Virus record (IMG/VR): IMGVR_UViG_3300021368_002450
Span: 1 to 40,510 of that record
DNA: 40,510 nt
From: a virus
Reading direction: 5' to 3' (one strand)
In this document: piece by piece, positions 8,881-17,700 of the stretch
Position numbering within the stretch: position 1 is the first letter of the stretch
How the letters are laid out: every line of letters begins with the position of its first letter
The notes under the pieces: generated by a model
What the model saw: only the letters and a program-made list of their open reading frames with translations
Database searches by the model: none
Told to the model about the DNA's origin: nothing
Position numbers and translations under genes: made by a program

Positions 8881-9341
8881 TGCAATACGAAATTTTAGAT
8901 AATGCATATTGGGAAGATGGCATTGACGACAAATCTGTCGTTAAATGTATTCGAATGCATAATGAGGGAAATCAACGGAGAAAAGAGGTTTGCGTTTTCT
9001 CCAAATTTTTGCCAGACCGTTCACTCTGTCCCCGATACAAAGAAGTGGTAAGTGTTGTCGGAACTGAAAGGATTGACGCAAACACAGTTGAACGAAGACA
9101 AAGAAAATCTTCTGAGGCAAAACATAATGAGGTCAAACAACAACAACAGCAGAAGACTCAAGAGCTAGAACACCTATTTCATATGAAATTAAAGGCTTTT
9201 CAGATTCCAGAAATCCGTGATAGTGAACGCAAAACCTTACGCACAAAGTTAAGACGATCCGAAAGTGAGGTTGAGATGAATGCGTATGCAACTCTTATTA
9301 TTGGTCTTGAAACGGGTATTTTAAATGAGCGAACCGACTAA
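8880..9341 (+). CDS. Hypothetical basic protein, possible accessory or chaperone
   Basis: A 153-residue protein whose ATG overlaps the stop of the giant gene (TAATG), so the two are probably translationally coupled; GAGGGTGG just upstream can serve as ribosome binding site. Residues 70-100 are Lys/Gln/Glu-rich with a five-Gln run and probably helical. Residues 115-130 are strongly basic (Arg/Lys). A helical segment ending near residue 145 contains EVEMNAYATLI. There is no signal peptide or membrane segment. I do not recognise a characterised family. The position directly after a giant fibre gene would suit a fibre assembly factor or small structural partner, but nothing in the sequence proves that. 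Confidence 0.75.
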   Translation: MQYEILDNAYWEDGIDDKSVVKCIRMHNEGNQRRKEVCVFSKFLPDRSLCPRYKEVVSVVGTERIDANTVERRQRKSSEAKHNEVKQQQQQKTQELEHLFHMKLKAFQIPEIRDSERKTLRTKLRRSESEVEMNAYATLIIGLETGILNERTD

Positions 9342-10089
9342 GGGTTACTTGATTGTAGCCAGCAGGAAAAAGTTTTTTTATCTCTCTGCACTTAATCTTA
9401 TAGAATCAATTCTCGATTTTTACCCCGATGCGAAGTGTTGTTTAGTCACCGAAGAACACTTCATCGATGATCGGGGTAGAAAATTATGTGATCAGATCTT
9501 GCTCTGTGATGATCATAAACGCGCGAAAATTACTGGAATGGCAAAGTCCCCCTATGACTTGACCTTCTACATCGATGCAGACACAGAATGTGAACACGAA
9601 GACATTGAAAAAGTGTTTGACTTATTCAATGGGCATGATATACTGTTCACGGGTCTCCCCGTAGAAAGACATTATTGTTATGCAGAAGTTTACTTTGAGG
9701 GTGCAAGAAAACCAGACGGAGAACCTGCTGGTTTTGAACTATGTGGTGGTGTGTGTTTATATGATATGCGAGTTCCTCTGGTTCGAGAGTTTTTAGATGC
9801 ATGGTACGAACTGACCGTTGAACAATATGCAGGTCGATGGTGGCCGAAAGATGAGAATGGCAATGAAGACCTAAAGAACTATCCAGAATCATTCAAGCGT
9901 TGGGATCAGTTTTCTCTTTGGTGGTTGACGAAGAAAGATGAAAGGTTCAAGGATTTAAATGTAGGAATCATGGAAGATGACGCACGGTGGAATTTTTATT
10001 CCAAGTACAAAGAATATTTGAATCACAACAAAGAACCGATTGTGATACGACACTATTCTTCAGCTGATGCGAAGCACGGACAATACTGA
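9325..10089 (+). CDS. Glycosyltransferase, GT-A type
   Basis: A 254-residue protein overlapping the preceding gene by 17 bases. It starts with a beta strand and an SRKKFFYLSALNLIESI-like helix (residues 12-30), as in nucleotide-diphospho-sugar transferases. It has a DxD motif (Asp84-Ala85-Asp86) after a hydrophobic strand, the usual metal and sugar-nucleotide site of GT-A enzymes. A Cys-Gly-Gly-Val segment (residues 140-143) matches the acceptor-side strand of such enzymes, and a His-Tyr-Ser segment lies near the C-terminus. Donor and acceptor cannot be read from sequence. Lying between a giant Thr/Tyr/Asn-rich fibre gene and other fibre genes, it may glycosylate virion proteins; DNA or host-surface modification is an alternative. 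Confidence 0.8.
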   Translation: MSEPTKGYLIVASRKKFFYLSALNLIESILDFYPDAKCCLVTEEHFIDDRGRKLCDQILLCDDHKRAKITGMAKSPYDLTFYIDADTECEHEDIEKVFDLFNGHDILFTGLPVERHYCYAEVYFEGARKPDGEPAGFELCGGVCLYDMRVPLVREFLDAWYELTVEQYAGRWWPKDENGNEDLKNYPESFKRWDQFSLWWLTKKDERFKDLNVGIMEDDARWNFYSKYKEYLNHNKEPIVIRHYSSADAKHGQY

Positions 10090-10090
10090 T

Positions 10091-10774
10091 ATGATGAAAG
10101 ACATTCCGTTAAATGACTTTGCGATAGACATCCTAAATGACTCATTGTGGATTTTAAAGGATGAGGTGTATAAGCGCGTCGAGTTAAGTTGTGAGAAACG
10201 GTATAATGAAAAGGATGCGGACTACTTCACTAGTTATGAATATTTTGAAAAGATTCGTGCGATGCACAATCAACATGATGGGTTTCCGGAGGTTTGTACC
10301 AACTATTCGTTTGGACACAACGGAATGCATTTTACAAAGGGAACTGCTCCCCTTGCGATGGATGAGGTTGGTCAGAAAGTAAACTCATTCCATCACAGAA
10401 TTCAGACACAATTAAATTTAAAACGAAATGCACTGTTTAGCGTCTATCCACCCAAGTATGGTTACATTTCATGGCACAACAATGCGAATGCCTCCGCATA
10501 CAACTTTGTGTTCACTTACAGTGAAACCGGAGATGGTTACTGGCGTCATTATGATACCAATCTTAAAGAGATGGTGACAATTCCAGATGTGAAAGGTTGG
10601 CAGTGTAAAGCAGGATACTTCGGTTCATATGTTGACGGTATCGATAAAGTATGTTATCATTCTGCAAGGAATACTGGCGATGGTCTCCGCATGACTATTG
10701 CATTCACTTTGGATCGAAGTGAAACATCTCATGGCATACAAGATTGGGTAATTGAAGATATTCGTGCCGAATAA
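10091..10774 (+). CDS. 2OG-Fe(II) oxygenase-like protein
   Basis: I place the start at ATG 10091, one base after the glycosyltransferase stop (227 residues). An in-frame ATG at 10067 inside that gene would add eight residues. The C-terminal half looks like the double-stranded beta-helix of 2-oxoglutarate/iron dioxygenases: YISWHNNAN (His129, Asn131), a beta-rich stretch, then CYHSARNTGDGLRM with His190 and Arg200 as candidate distal iron ligand and 2OG-binding Arg. The usual HxD/E acidic ligand is Asn here, so activity is uncertain. Such enzymes hydroxylate protein or small-molecule substrates. Pairing with a glycosyltransferase suggests hydroxylation of a fibre protein before glycosylation, which is inference. 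It ends just before a late promoter. Confidence 0.5.
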   Translation: MMKDIPLNDFAIDILNDSLWILKDEVYKRVELSCEKRYNEKDADYFTSYEYFEKIRAMHNQHDGFPEVCTNYSFGHNGMHFTKGTAPLAMDEVGQKVNSFHHRIQTQLNLKRNALFSVYPPKYGYISWHNNANASAYNFVFTYSETGDGYWRHYDTNLKEMVTIPDVKGWQCKAGYFGSYVDGIDKVCYHSARNTGDGLRMTIAFTLDRSETSHGIQDWVIEDIRAE

Positions 10775-10776
10775 TA

Positions 10777-10784
10777 TATAAATA
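10777..10784 (+). promoter_or_regulatory. T4-type late promoter
   Basis: Exact TATAAATA, beginning three bases after the stop of the oxygenase-like gene and ending 29 bases before the ATG at 10814. In T4 this box is read by RNA polymerase carrying the gp55 sigma factor with gp33 and the gp45 clamp. It would start transcription of the fibre gene block. Confidence 0.8.
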
Positions 10785-10813
10785 GAACCATAACACTTTT
10801 ATGGAACTATCTC

Positions 10814-11164
10814 ATGGCACACTACGAAGATCTCAGTATCGATCAAGGCACCGATGTCGCAATTGACATCTACCTCGTAAATAAAGATAATTCAAAGAAA
10901 GACCTTACAGGATACACTGCCGCGGCGAAAATGGCAACCAGTTATGACGCAGATAGTGACGATAAGATATCGTTCACTGCGGCAGTTGCTGCTCCCGCGA
11001 CAGACGGTATTCTTAATCTGTCTTTGACGAACGCACAGACTACTACACTCAACCCCAAGAAACGATATGTTTATGATGTAGAGATATCTCTCGATAGTGA
11101 TGGAACTACTACCATCGAGAGAGTCTTGCAAGGCCTCATCACTGTTACACCATCGGTCACATAA
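10814..11164 (+). CDS. Small beta-sandwich virion protein
   Basis: A 116-residue, Thr/Asp-rich protein. Its pattern (SIDQGTD start, DLTGYTAAAKM, LNLSLTNAQT, KKRYVYDVEI, LQGLITVTP) matches small beta-sandwich structural proteins common in marine T4-like phages and resembles N-terminal domains of baseplate or fibre proteins such as the BppU family. It is the first gene after the late promoter at 10777. There is no catalytic motif. Its exact place in the virion cannot be told; a baseplate- or fibre-attachment role is likely. Confidence 0.7.
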   Translation: MAHYEDLSIDQGTDVAIDIYLVNKDNSKKDLTGYTAAAKMATSYDADSDDKISFTAAVAAPATDGILNLSLTNAQTTTLNPKKRYVYDVEISLDSDGTTTIERVLQGLITVTPSVT

Positions 11165-11174
11165 GGACTGAACA

Positions 11175-11996
11175 GTGGCGAATTATCGCGTCGATAAGAT
11201 AACGGTTGGGTCACCCGACTACAAAGTTATTGTAGGAGATTATACCAAGGTATTAAAGGTAGTCGTCGGTGTGCCGGCTTCCAATGTCTTGGTGTCCAAC
11301 TCTGTCCTTCTCAACGATGTCGTTGGTATTACTACCGACAACATTCAAGAGGGAGATATTCTTGTCGCCGATGAAAACGGCATTCTCGTTAACCGAGCAA
11401 GTCAGGTCGATAAGATTGACGGCAAAGTATACGAAAGAGATGTTGAACGTGGTAAGATTTTAATTCGTCGTTCTCCCACGGATGGAACTCCAACCTCACT
11501 TAAATCTGGTGAACTTGCATATTCGTATCTACCAGATCCGTCATACGGTGGTGGAGGTAATGGTGGTGATCGACTTTACTTTGGTGTGGGGTCAGATGGT
11601 AGTTTAGATGCAGAACGCATCGACATCATCGGTGGTAAATATTTTACTGATCTTCTGGGACACACTCACGGAATCAATACACCCAACACCGCAGCAATTG
11701 TCGATTCTGCAAAGAGAATAAACGAGTGGTTTGTTAATGCCTTGCAAGCGGACTCTGCGTCAATTACAAATCTGTCCGTTAGTAGTATTAATGCCGCAGA
11801 TCTAATTGCAAATCTATTAGATGCGATTTCGGAGGGTGAAGGTATTGACATTAGAGAATCAGACGGTAAACTTGTAATTGCGGCAGAATTTGCAACAGCA
11901 ACAAACGCAGGTATTGTGTCTCTCGACTCTACTCAGTTCAATGTGAGTGGTACGGGACAGACAGAGATCACAACTTTGGACGGTGGAACATTCTAA
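11175..11996 (+). CDS. Fibre-like structural protein, GTG start
   Basis: A 273-residue protein starting at GTG 11175 with AAGGA about eight bases upstream. It has an N-terminal Val-rich beta region, an IRRSPTDGTPTSLKSGELAYSY-type motif (about residues 95-118) and a Gly-rich loop before DRLYFGVG, then a GKYFTDLLGHTHG segment followed by a likely helical coiled stretch rich in DSA. This is the usual plan of marine phage fibre proteins: a GELAYS head with a LYFG strand, then a trimeric stalk. The C-terminus is beta-rich (IREADGKL-like, then FATATNAGIVSLD). It is cotranscribed with the preceding gene. Confidence 0.65.
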   Translation: MANYRVDKITVGSPDYKVIVGDYTKVLKVVVGVPASNVLVSNSVLLNDVVGITTDNIQEGDILVADENGILVNRASQVDKIDGKVYERDVERGKILIRRSPTDGTPTSLKSGELAYSYLPDPSYGGGGNGGDRLYFGVGSDGSLDAERIDIIGGKYFTDLLGHTHGINTPNTAAIVDSAKRINEWFVNALQADSASITNLSVSSINAADLIANLLDAISEGEGIDIRESDGKLVIAAEFATATNAGIVSLDSTQFNVSGTGQTEITTLDGGTF

Positions 11997-12008
11997 TAAA
12001 TAAGAACT

Positions 12009-14336
12009 ATGGTAGACTTTACTCTCTTAAATAAACGAACAGATGTACCAGGCCGTAGGCCAGGCATCTCTCAGATCGAACTGGGTGAGATTGCGATCAA
12101 CACTCATGACGGTCGTATGTTTATTAAAAAGGATCAGGACGGCAACATCGAGGTTGTTCAGGTCGGTGATGATCGAGTCGACAATGTATTTTATGTGTCG
12201 AAGTCTGGTAAGCCAGGAAATCTTGGTACATCATTGCAGGATGCTTTCTCTACCCTTGATTCTGCAATATCGTTTGTTACAGCACAACAATCCTTCACCT
12301 TTGATGAAACCAAATGTCGTCGTGACTTTGGATTGATCTTTGATGGATTGTATCATGATATTGCTTTCGGAACAAACTACAATGCAGTAACATCGGGTTT
12401 ATCCTATCAAAGAGCAAGTGCGAATGTGGTACGAGAACAACAGATAGTCGCCACTCGTTCGGGTTTCAATGAAGCAAAGGGTGCGGTCGCATCGGTACCA
12501 GAAGTCAAAGAAAGCACAGGCGTTGATGGTGCATTACAGAGAAACAATCGTCATTGGTCAGAAGTCGTTGATATTTTGGTCAACGGTGCAACATCCACCG
12601 AAACTGCGGCAGACACTCTCGTGTTCCCCGCACCGTTGGTTCTGCCATCCGGTGATGCAGACGATGCGGCAATCATACTACAGAATAACCGGTCATACCT
12701 CAAAGACGAAGTGGTTGCATATATCACTGCGAACTATCCTGCTCTGACATACGACGAAACCAAGTGTCGACGGGATGTGGGTTTCATTGTCGATGCATTG
12801 ACATTCGACATACTCTACGGTGGTACACATGGTGTGCAGATTATCGCACAGTCTTATTTTGTGGATGGTGTGTCGCAGTTACCCGCAGGGCAACAGGCAC
12901 AATCTGTCGCATCATACACACACCTTGGTGTCATCATCGATGAGTTGGTTCGTAACGCATTGACATCTAACCTTGCTGCTGGTGCGGATGAAACTGGTAA
13001 CTCTGGTCAGTATGCCACATCCACCGAAGGTAATCAACTAAAAGACACACTGATTCCTATCTTTACCGATGTGATCGATGCAAACAGTCTGTCAGGATTA
13101 CCCGCAAAGATTGAACCTAATTACACATCTCGTGGTGTCAGTGTAGAACTGCGTGATGCGATCACTGCAACAAAGAAACTTGAAGACCTTATTATTACTC
13201 AATCCGTCGAACGAGCGGCAACAACCGGTGACACAACGATCTACTTAAAGTCGGGTGACTATACGATCAACAACCCGTTGAAGTTGCCACCCAAGACTGC
13301 AATCGTAGGAGACAACCTACGAACCGTAACCATTCGTCCACAGAGTGTAGACTCAGATCTATTCTACATGGACAACGGCACATTCATCAAGGATGTAACA
13401 TTCCGTGACCATCAAAGTCTTGCGGCGTGTGTGTCGTATGATCCCAGTGTGGACTCGCCAGGGGCTGGGCCTTTTATCATTCAGTCACCATATGTTCAGA
13501 ACTGCACATCAATTACCACAGATGGTGTGGGTATGCGTATCGATGGTTCGAAGTGTTCAGGACTTCGATCGATGGTATCAGACGCCTTTACACAGTATAA
13601 CGCAGCCGGTTACGGAGTGCAACTATTAAATCGTGGATATTCACAAATTGTATCAATGTTCACTATTTCGACACAGACATCCATCGAAGCAAAGTCGGGT
13701 GGTCAGTGTTCAATTGCAAACAGTAACGCATCGTTCGGTGACTTTGGTCTGGTTGCAGAAGGATCGAGTCCACCCTTGTATCGTGGACTTCTTGAGTCAG
13801 ACCAAGGTGTGTTTGCAGATGTGGTTCGTTTCACCGACATCCGAAATCTTGACTCATACAGTTACCTAGACGAATTAGATGCATTCAAGAAACCAAACTA
13901 CAACGATGCAATTCGTTTTGACAGCGAAGAATTTTTCTATACAATCACCAATGTGGATTCAGTTAGCCCTGGCGTCTATGATCTGACATTCTCACCACCG
14001 ATGAATACACCGAAGAAATCAGGTCAGACAGTCAACTTCCATCAACGGTCTCAGATCACAACCTCATCTCATACTTTCGAGTATGTGGGTTCAGGCACAA
14101 ATACATTCACTGCGATTCCTCAGAACGGTGGTATTCCTAGTCGATCACGCGAAGTCGTGTTTGATTCGGAGACACAAGAAGGTCTCGTGGTATTCACAAG
14201 TACGGATCAGTTGGGTGACTTCCGAATTGGTGCAGACTTGACAATTAACAGGGCAGCAGGACGAATTGAAGGTGAGACCTTTGAACGGTCTCTGTTCGAA
14301 ATTCTAACACCATACATCTTGGCACTTGAGGGTTAA
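12009..14336 (+). CDS. Large beta-helix fibre or baseplate structural protein
   Basis: A 775-residue protein. The N-terminus has a GISQIELGEIAINTHDGRMF segment (residues 19-38), the typical fibre head motif, then FYVSKSGKPGN and SLQDAFSTLDSAI, typical of pectate-lyase-like proteins. An internal duplication follows: DETKCRRD at residues 99-106 and again at 249-256, each followed by a helical F-x-x-D-x-L/I segment. Residues from about 400 to 620 look like a right-handed beta-helix (TTIYLKSGDYTI, KTAIVGDN, FIKDVTFRDH). The C-terminus DFRIGADLTINRAAGRIEG, ending in a FERSLFEILTPYILALEG-like tail, recurs in marine phage structural proteins. It probably forms a fibre or spike; polysaccharide depolymerase activity is possible but no catalytic residues are identifiable. 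Confidence 0.75.
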   Translation: MVDFTLLNKRTDVPGRRPGISQIELGEIAINTHDGRMFIKKDQDGNIEVVQVGDDRVDNVFYVSKSGKPGNLGTSLQDAFSTLDSAISFVTAQQSFTFDETKCRRDFGLIFDGLYHDIAFGTNYNAVTSGLSYQRASANVVREQQIVATRSGFNEAKGAVASVPEVKESTGVDGALQRNNRHWSEVVDILVNGATSTETAADTLVFPAPLVLPSGDADDAAIILQNNRSYLKDEVVAYITANYPALTYDETKCRRDVGFIVDALTFDILYGGTHGVQIIAQSYFVDGVSQLPAGQQAQSVASYTHLGVIIDELVRNALTSNLAAGADETGNSGQYATSTEGNQLKDTLIPIFTDVIDANSLSGLPAKIEPNYTSRGVSVELRDAITATKKLEDLIITQSVERAATTGDTTIYLKSGDYTINNPLKLPPKTAIVGDNLRTVTIRPQSVDSDLFYMDNGTFIKDVTFRDHQSLAACVSYDPSVDSPGAGPFIIQSPYVQNCTSITTDGVGMRIDGSKCSGLRSMVSDAFTQYNAAGYGVQLLNRGYSQIVSMFTISTQTSIEAKSGGQCSIANSNASFGDFGLVAEGSSPPLYRGLLESDQGVFADVVRFTDIRNLDSYSYLDELDAFKKPNYNDAIRFDSEEFFYTITNVDSVSPGVYDLTFSPPMNTPKKSGQTVNFHQRSQITTSSHTFEYVGSGTNTFTAIPQNGGIPSRSREVVFDSETQEGLVVFTSTDQLGDFRIGADLTINRAAGRIEGETFERSLFEILTPYILALEG

Positions 14337-14338
14337 TC

Positions 14339-14710
14339 ATGGCAATCCCATTAAATGAATTTAAAACGAGAACCGCGAAACTGGTCTCTAAACCTGTTGG
14401 TGGGTTTACCGGTGACAGTGATGTCATCTATACAACTCCCAACGGTATTACTGCGATTGTGTTGATGGCACAAGCGGCGAATACTTCTGAGACAGACATA
14501 CACAATGTGACTTTTCAACACTACGATACAACATCGGGTGTTGCTACCAGTTTAGTTCGAAACTTCGAAGTGCAACCCAATGACGCCGCGGGACTAATCA
14601 CCGGTAAATTGATTGTAGAGCAAAACAATCAGATTCGTGCATTTACAGAAGATCAAGCGGACAGTGATGTTCAATTGGTTTTCTCATTCCTACAGGCATT
14701 GAACGGTTAA
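14339..14710 (+). CDS. Small beta-rich virion protein
   Basis: A 123-residue protein starting two bases after the preceding stop, with GAGGG upstream overlapping the end of that gene. The plan (PLNEFKTRTAKL, IYTTPNGITAIVLMAQAAN, LVRNFEVQPNDAAGLITGKL, then a short C-terminal strand) matches small beta-sandwich structural proteins found repeatedly next to large fibre genes in marine T4-like phages. No catalytic features. Probably a capsid-decoration, baseplate or fibre-associated component; the exact site is unknown. Confidence 0.65.
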   Translation: MAIPLNEFKTRTAKLVSKPVGGFTGDSDVIYTTPNGITAIVLMAQAANTSETDIHNVTFQHYDTTSGVATSLVRNFEVQPNDAAGLITGKLIVEQNNQIRAFTEDQADSDVQLVFSFLQALNG

Positions 14711-14714
14711 TTAA

Positions 14715-17700
14715 ATGGCACAGAAACGACTGTCACAACTAAGTGGAAAGGTAAGGGTTCGAGCGTTTGGACGCTTGGACTCCGATCGTTATACTTTCCT
14801 AAACTTAGAACAGGCAGAACCCAATGCGGGTTTGCCTGAAAGTGATGGTGCCTTATTCACATCGTTGGTAGATGGTACTCGTAGTTTCACTACCACCCCA
14901 ACTCTCAGTGGACTAAGTTTCAACGCAAACTCCCTTGATTCTGTTATTGCGGACTCTAGATTCCTACTTGCGATTCGTGATCCGAAATCACTAGACAGTG
15001 TTGGTATTGTAAGTACTGCTGACTTTGCAGAAGCAATTTCTCAGGATACTCTTCAGACTGTCACTAATCGAGGTGATTCTACCAATCGTGATATCACTAT
15101 TGCGGGTCTGGTAATTACTGCAGCAGATAGTGACCCAACCACAACACTGATATTGGTCAAGAATTTACAGACTGATTCAGTAGGTATTCGATCATTTAAA
15201 TCACTCGCAGATGATCTTGGATTAATCTCTCAGGGTGATCAGTTGATCGCTAGTGGTCTGACTCTCACAGTTGACAGTGATCCATTTTCTACTACCGTTC
15301 TTGTTCAGGATCTACAAACTGATTCAGTTGGTATTCGATCGTTCAAATCTCTTGCGGATGATCTGGGACTGATATCACAGGGCGACCAGATCATTGCGAG
15401 TGGATTGACACTGCAAACCGATAGTGATCCTTTATCAACAACGGTATTGGTTCAGGATTTACAAACAGATTCAGTTGGCAAACGGTCATTTCAATCTCTT
15501 GCTGACGATGCGGGATTTGTACAACAAGGTGATGCAATTACTGCTGGTGGCCTTACTCTTACCGTTGCAGATAGTGATCCCGATTCTCTAACAGTTCTTG
15601 TTAAGGATTTACAGACAGATAGTGTAGGCATTCGATCCTTTGAGTCACTCGCAGATGATGTGGGTCTAATCAAACAAGGTGATCGTATCGATGCAAGTGG
15701 ATTGACACTGCAAACCGATAGCGACCCATTGTCAACAACCATACTGGTACAAGATCTGCAAACAGATTCGGTAGCGAAAAGATCGTTTGATGACCTCGCA
15801 GGCGATGCAGGACTTATCGCGCAGGGCGATGACATTGGTGCGGGCGGACTCACCATTGCTACGGTAGACAGTGATCCGAATACGAATCAAATTCTGGTAA
15901 TTAATCTTCAGACAGATAGTGTAGGCAAGCGGTCGTTTGGTGACCTTGCGGATGAAGCAGATCTTATTCGACAAGGAGATCGGATTGATGCAGGTGGTCT
16001 GACATTAGTCGCAGATAGTGATCCCAACTCACTCACCGTTCTGGTACAGGATCTACAAACAGATTCCGTGGGTAAACGGTCTTTCGAATCCCTCGCCGAT
16101 GATCTAGGATTAATTAAACAGGGTGATCGGATTGATGCCAGTGGACTCACCTTGCAGACCGATAGTGACCCCAATTCACTTACTGTTCTGGTACAAGATC
16201 TTGTCACTGATAGTGTTGGCAAACGGTCGTTTGAATCACTTGCTGATGATCTGGGATTAATCAGTCAAGGGGATCGTATTAATGCCAGTGGTTTAACACT
16301 ACAGACTGATAGCGATCCCAACTCACTCACGGTTCTGGTACAAGATCTTGTCACTGATAGCGTTGGCAAACGGTCGTTCGAATCTCTTGCTGATGACATT
16401 GGTTTAATCAGTCAAGGTGACCGCATCGATGCAAGTGGATTGACTCTTGCAACTGACAGTGATCCCAACTCACTCACTGTTCTGGTACAGGATCTACAAA
16501 CCGACTCAGTCGGTAAGCGGTCATTTGAATCATTAGCGGATGACCTTGGTCTTATCAAACAGGGCGATCGTATTGATGCCAGCGGACTTACCTTACAGAC
16601 GGATAGTGACCCAAATTCAATCACGGTACTCGTACAGGATCTCGCGACAGACTCCGTAGGAAAGAGATCATTTGAATCTCTTGCTGATGACCTTGGTCTA
16701 ATCAGTCAAGGTGATCGCATTAATGCCAGTGGACTTACCTTACAGACTGACAGTAATGCAGTTACCAATCAAATACTTGTTGTAGATCTTCAAACCGACA
16801 GTGTATTCAAGAGATCGTTTGGTGATCTTGCGGATGCCGCAGATCTCATTCGTCAGGGTGACCGAATCGATGCGGGTGGTCTGACACTAGTCGCAGATAG
16901 CTCGAATGATTTAACTGTTCTTACGATCGATCTTGTCAGTGACTCGGTTGGTAAACGATCCTTTGAATCGCTCGCTGATGATGTGGGTCTGATCAAACAA
17001 GGTGACCGCATCGATGCGAGTGGTCTAACATTACAGACCGATAGTGATCCAGATACAAACCAGATACTCGTTGTTGATCTGGTCACGGATAGTGTAGGTA
17101 AACGGTCATTCGGTGATCTTGCCGATGAAGCAGACTTGATTCGTCAGGGTGATCGAATTGATGCTGGAGGATTGACTCTTCTTGCGGACAGTGATCCTAA
17201 CTCAACCAATATTCTTGTTATCGACTTACAGACTGACAGTGTTGGTAAACGAAACTTTGCACAGTTAGCGGCCGAAGCAGATCTTGTACCCGACACTTTA
17301 CAGACGGTCACGGATCGAGGTGACTCTACCAATGTTGGTATTACTATCGGTGGTCTATCGATTACAGTCATTGACAGTAACCCCAGCACCAACCAGTTGT
17401 TGGTTGTCGATCTCACGACCGATAGTATCGGTATTCGAAACTTTGCGTCATTGACGGAAGAGGCAGGTCTTGGTCAGGACACATTACAAACTGTAACTGA
17501 TCGAGGCGACAGTACCGACAATGCAATAACCCTGAAACAAGGTTTGGTAGTAAACAATCTTCCCACCGATGGGACGACCACAGATGTTCTTGTCAAAACA
17601 AGTTCGGACAGTGTTGCGATTCGTACTTTTGCAAGTCTTGCTGCAACCGTCGAAGAGACATTACAGACAGTCACCGAACGAGGTGACAGTACCGATAGAG

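Noticed and set aside
10067-10774. ATG 10067 as start of the oxygenase-like gene
   Set aside because: It lies inside the glycosyltransferase gene; ATG 10091 just after that stop fits the local one-base spacing better. The upstream start cannot be fully excluded.
10788-10804. Hairpin CCATA/TATGG in the leader after the 10777 promoter
   Set aside because: Only five base pairs with a seven-base loop and no U-tract; too weak to call.
11995-12002. AATAAATA as a late promoter for the gene at 12009
   Set aside because: It ends only six bases before the ATG, so transcription would start at or inside the start codon, unlike the 27-66 base leaders elsewhere.
15491-16624. Ser/Arg-rich - strand open frames in the 49-residue repeat gene
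   Set aside because: They recur with the 147-bp period and are antisense shadows of the repeat.
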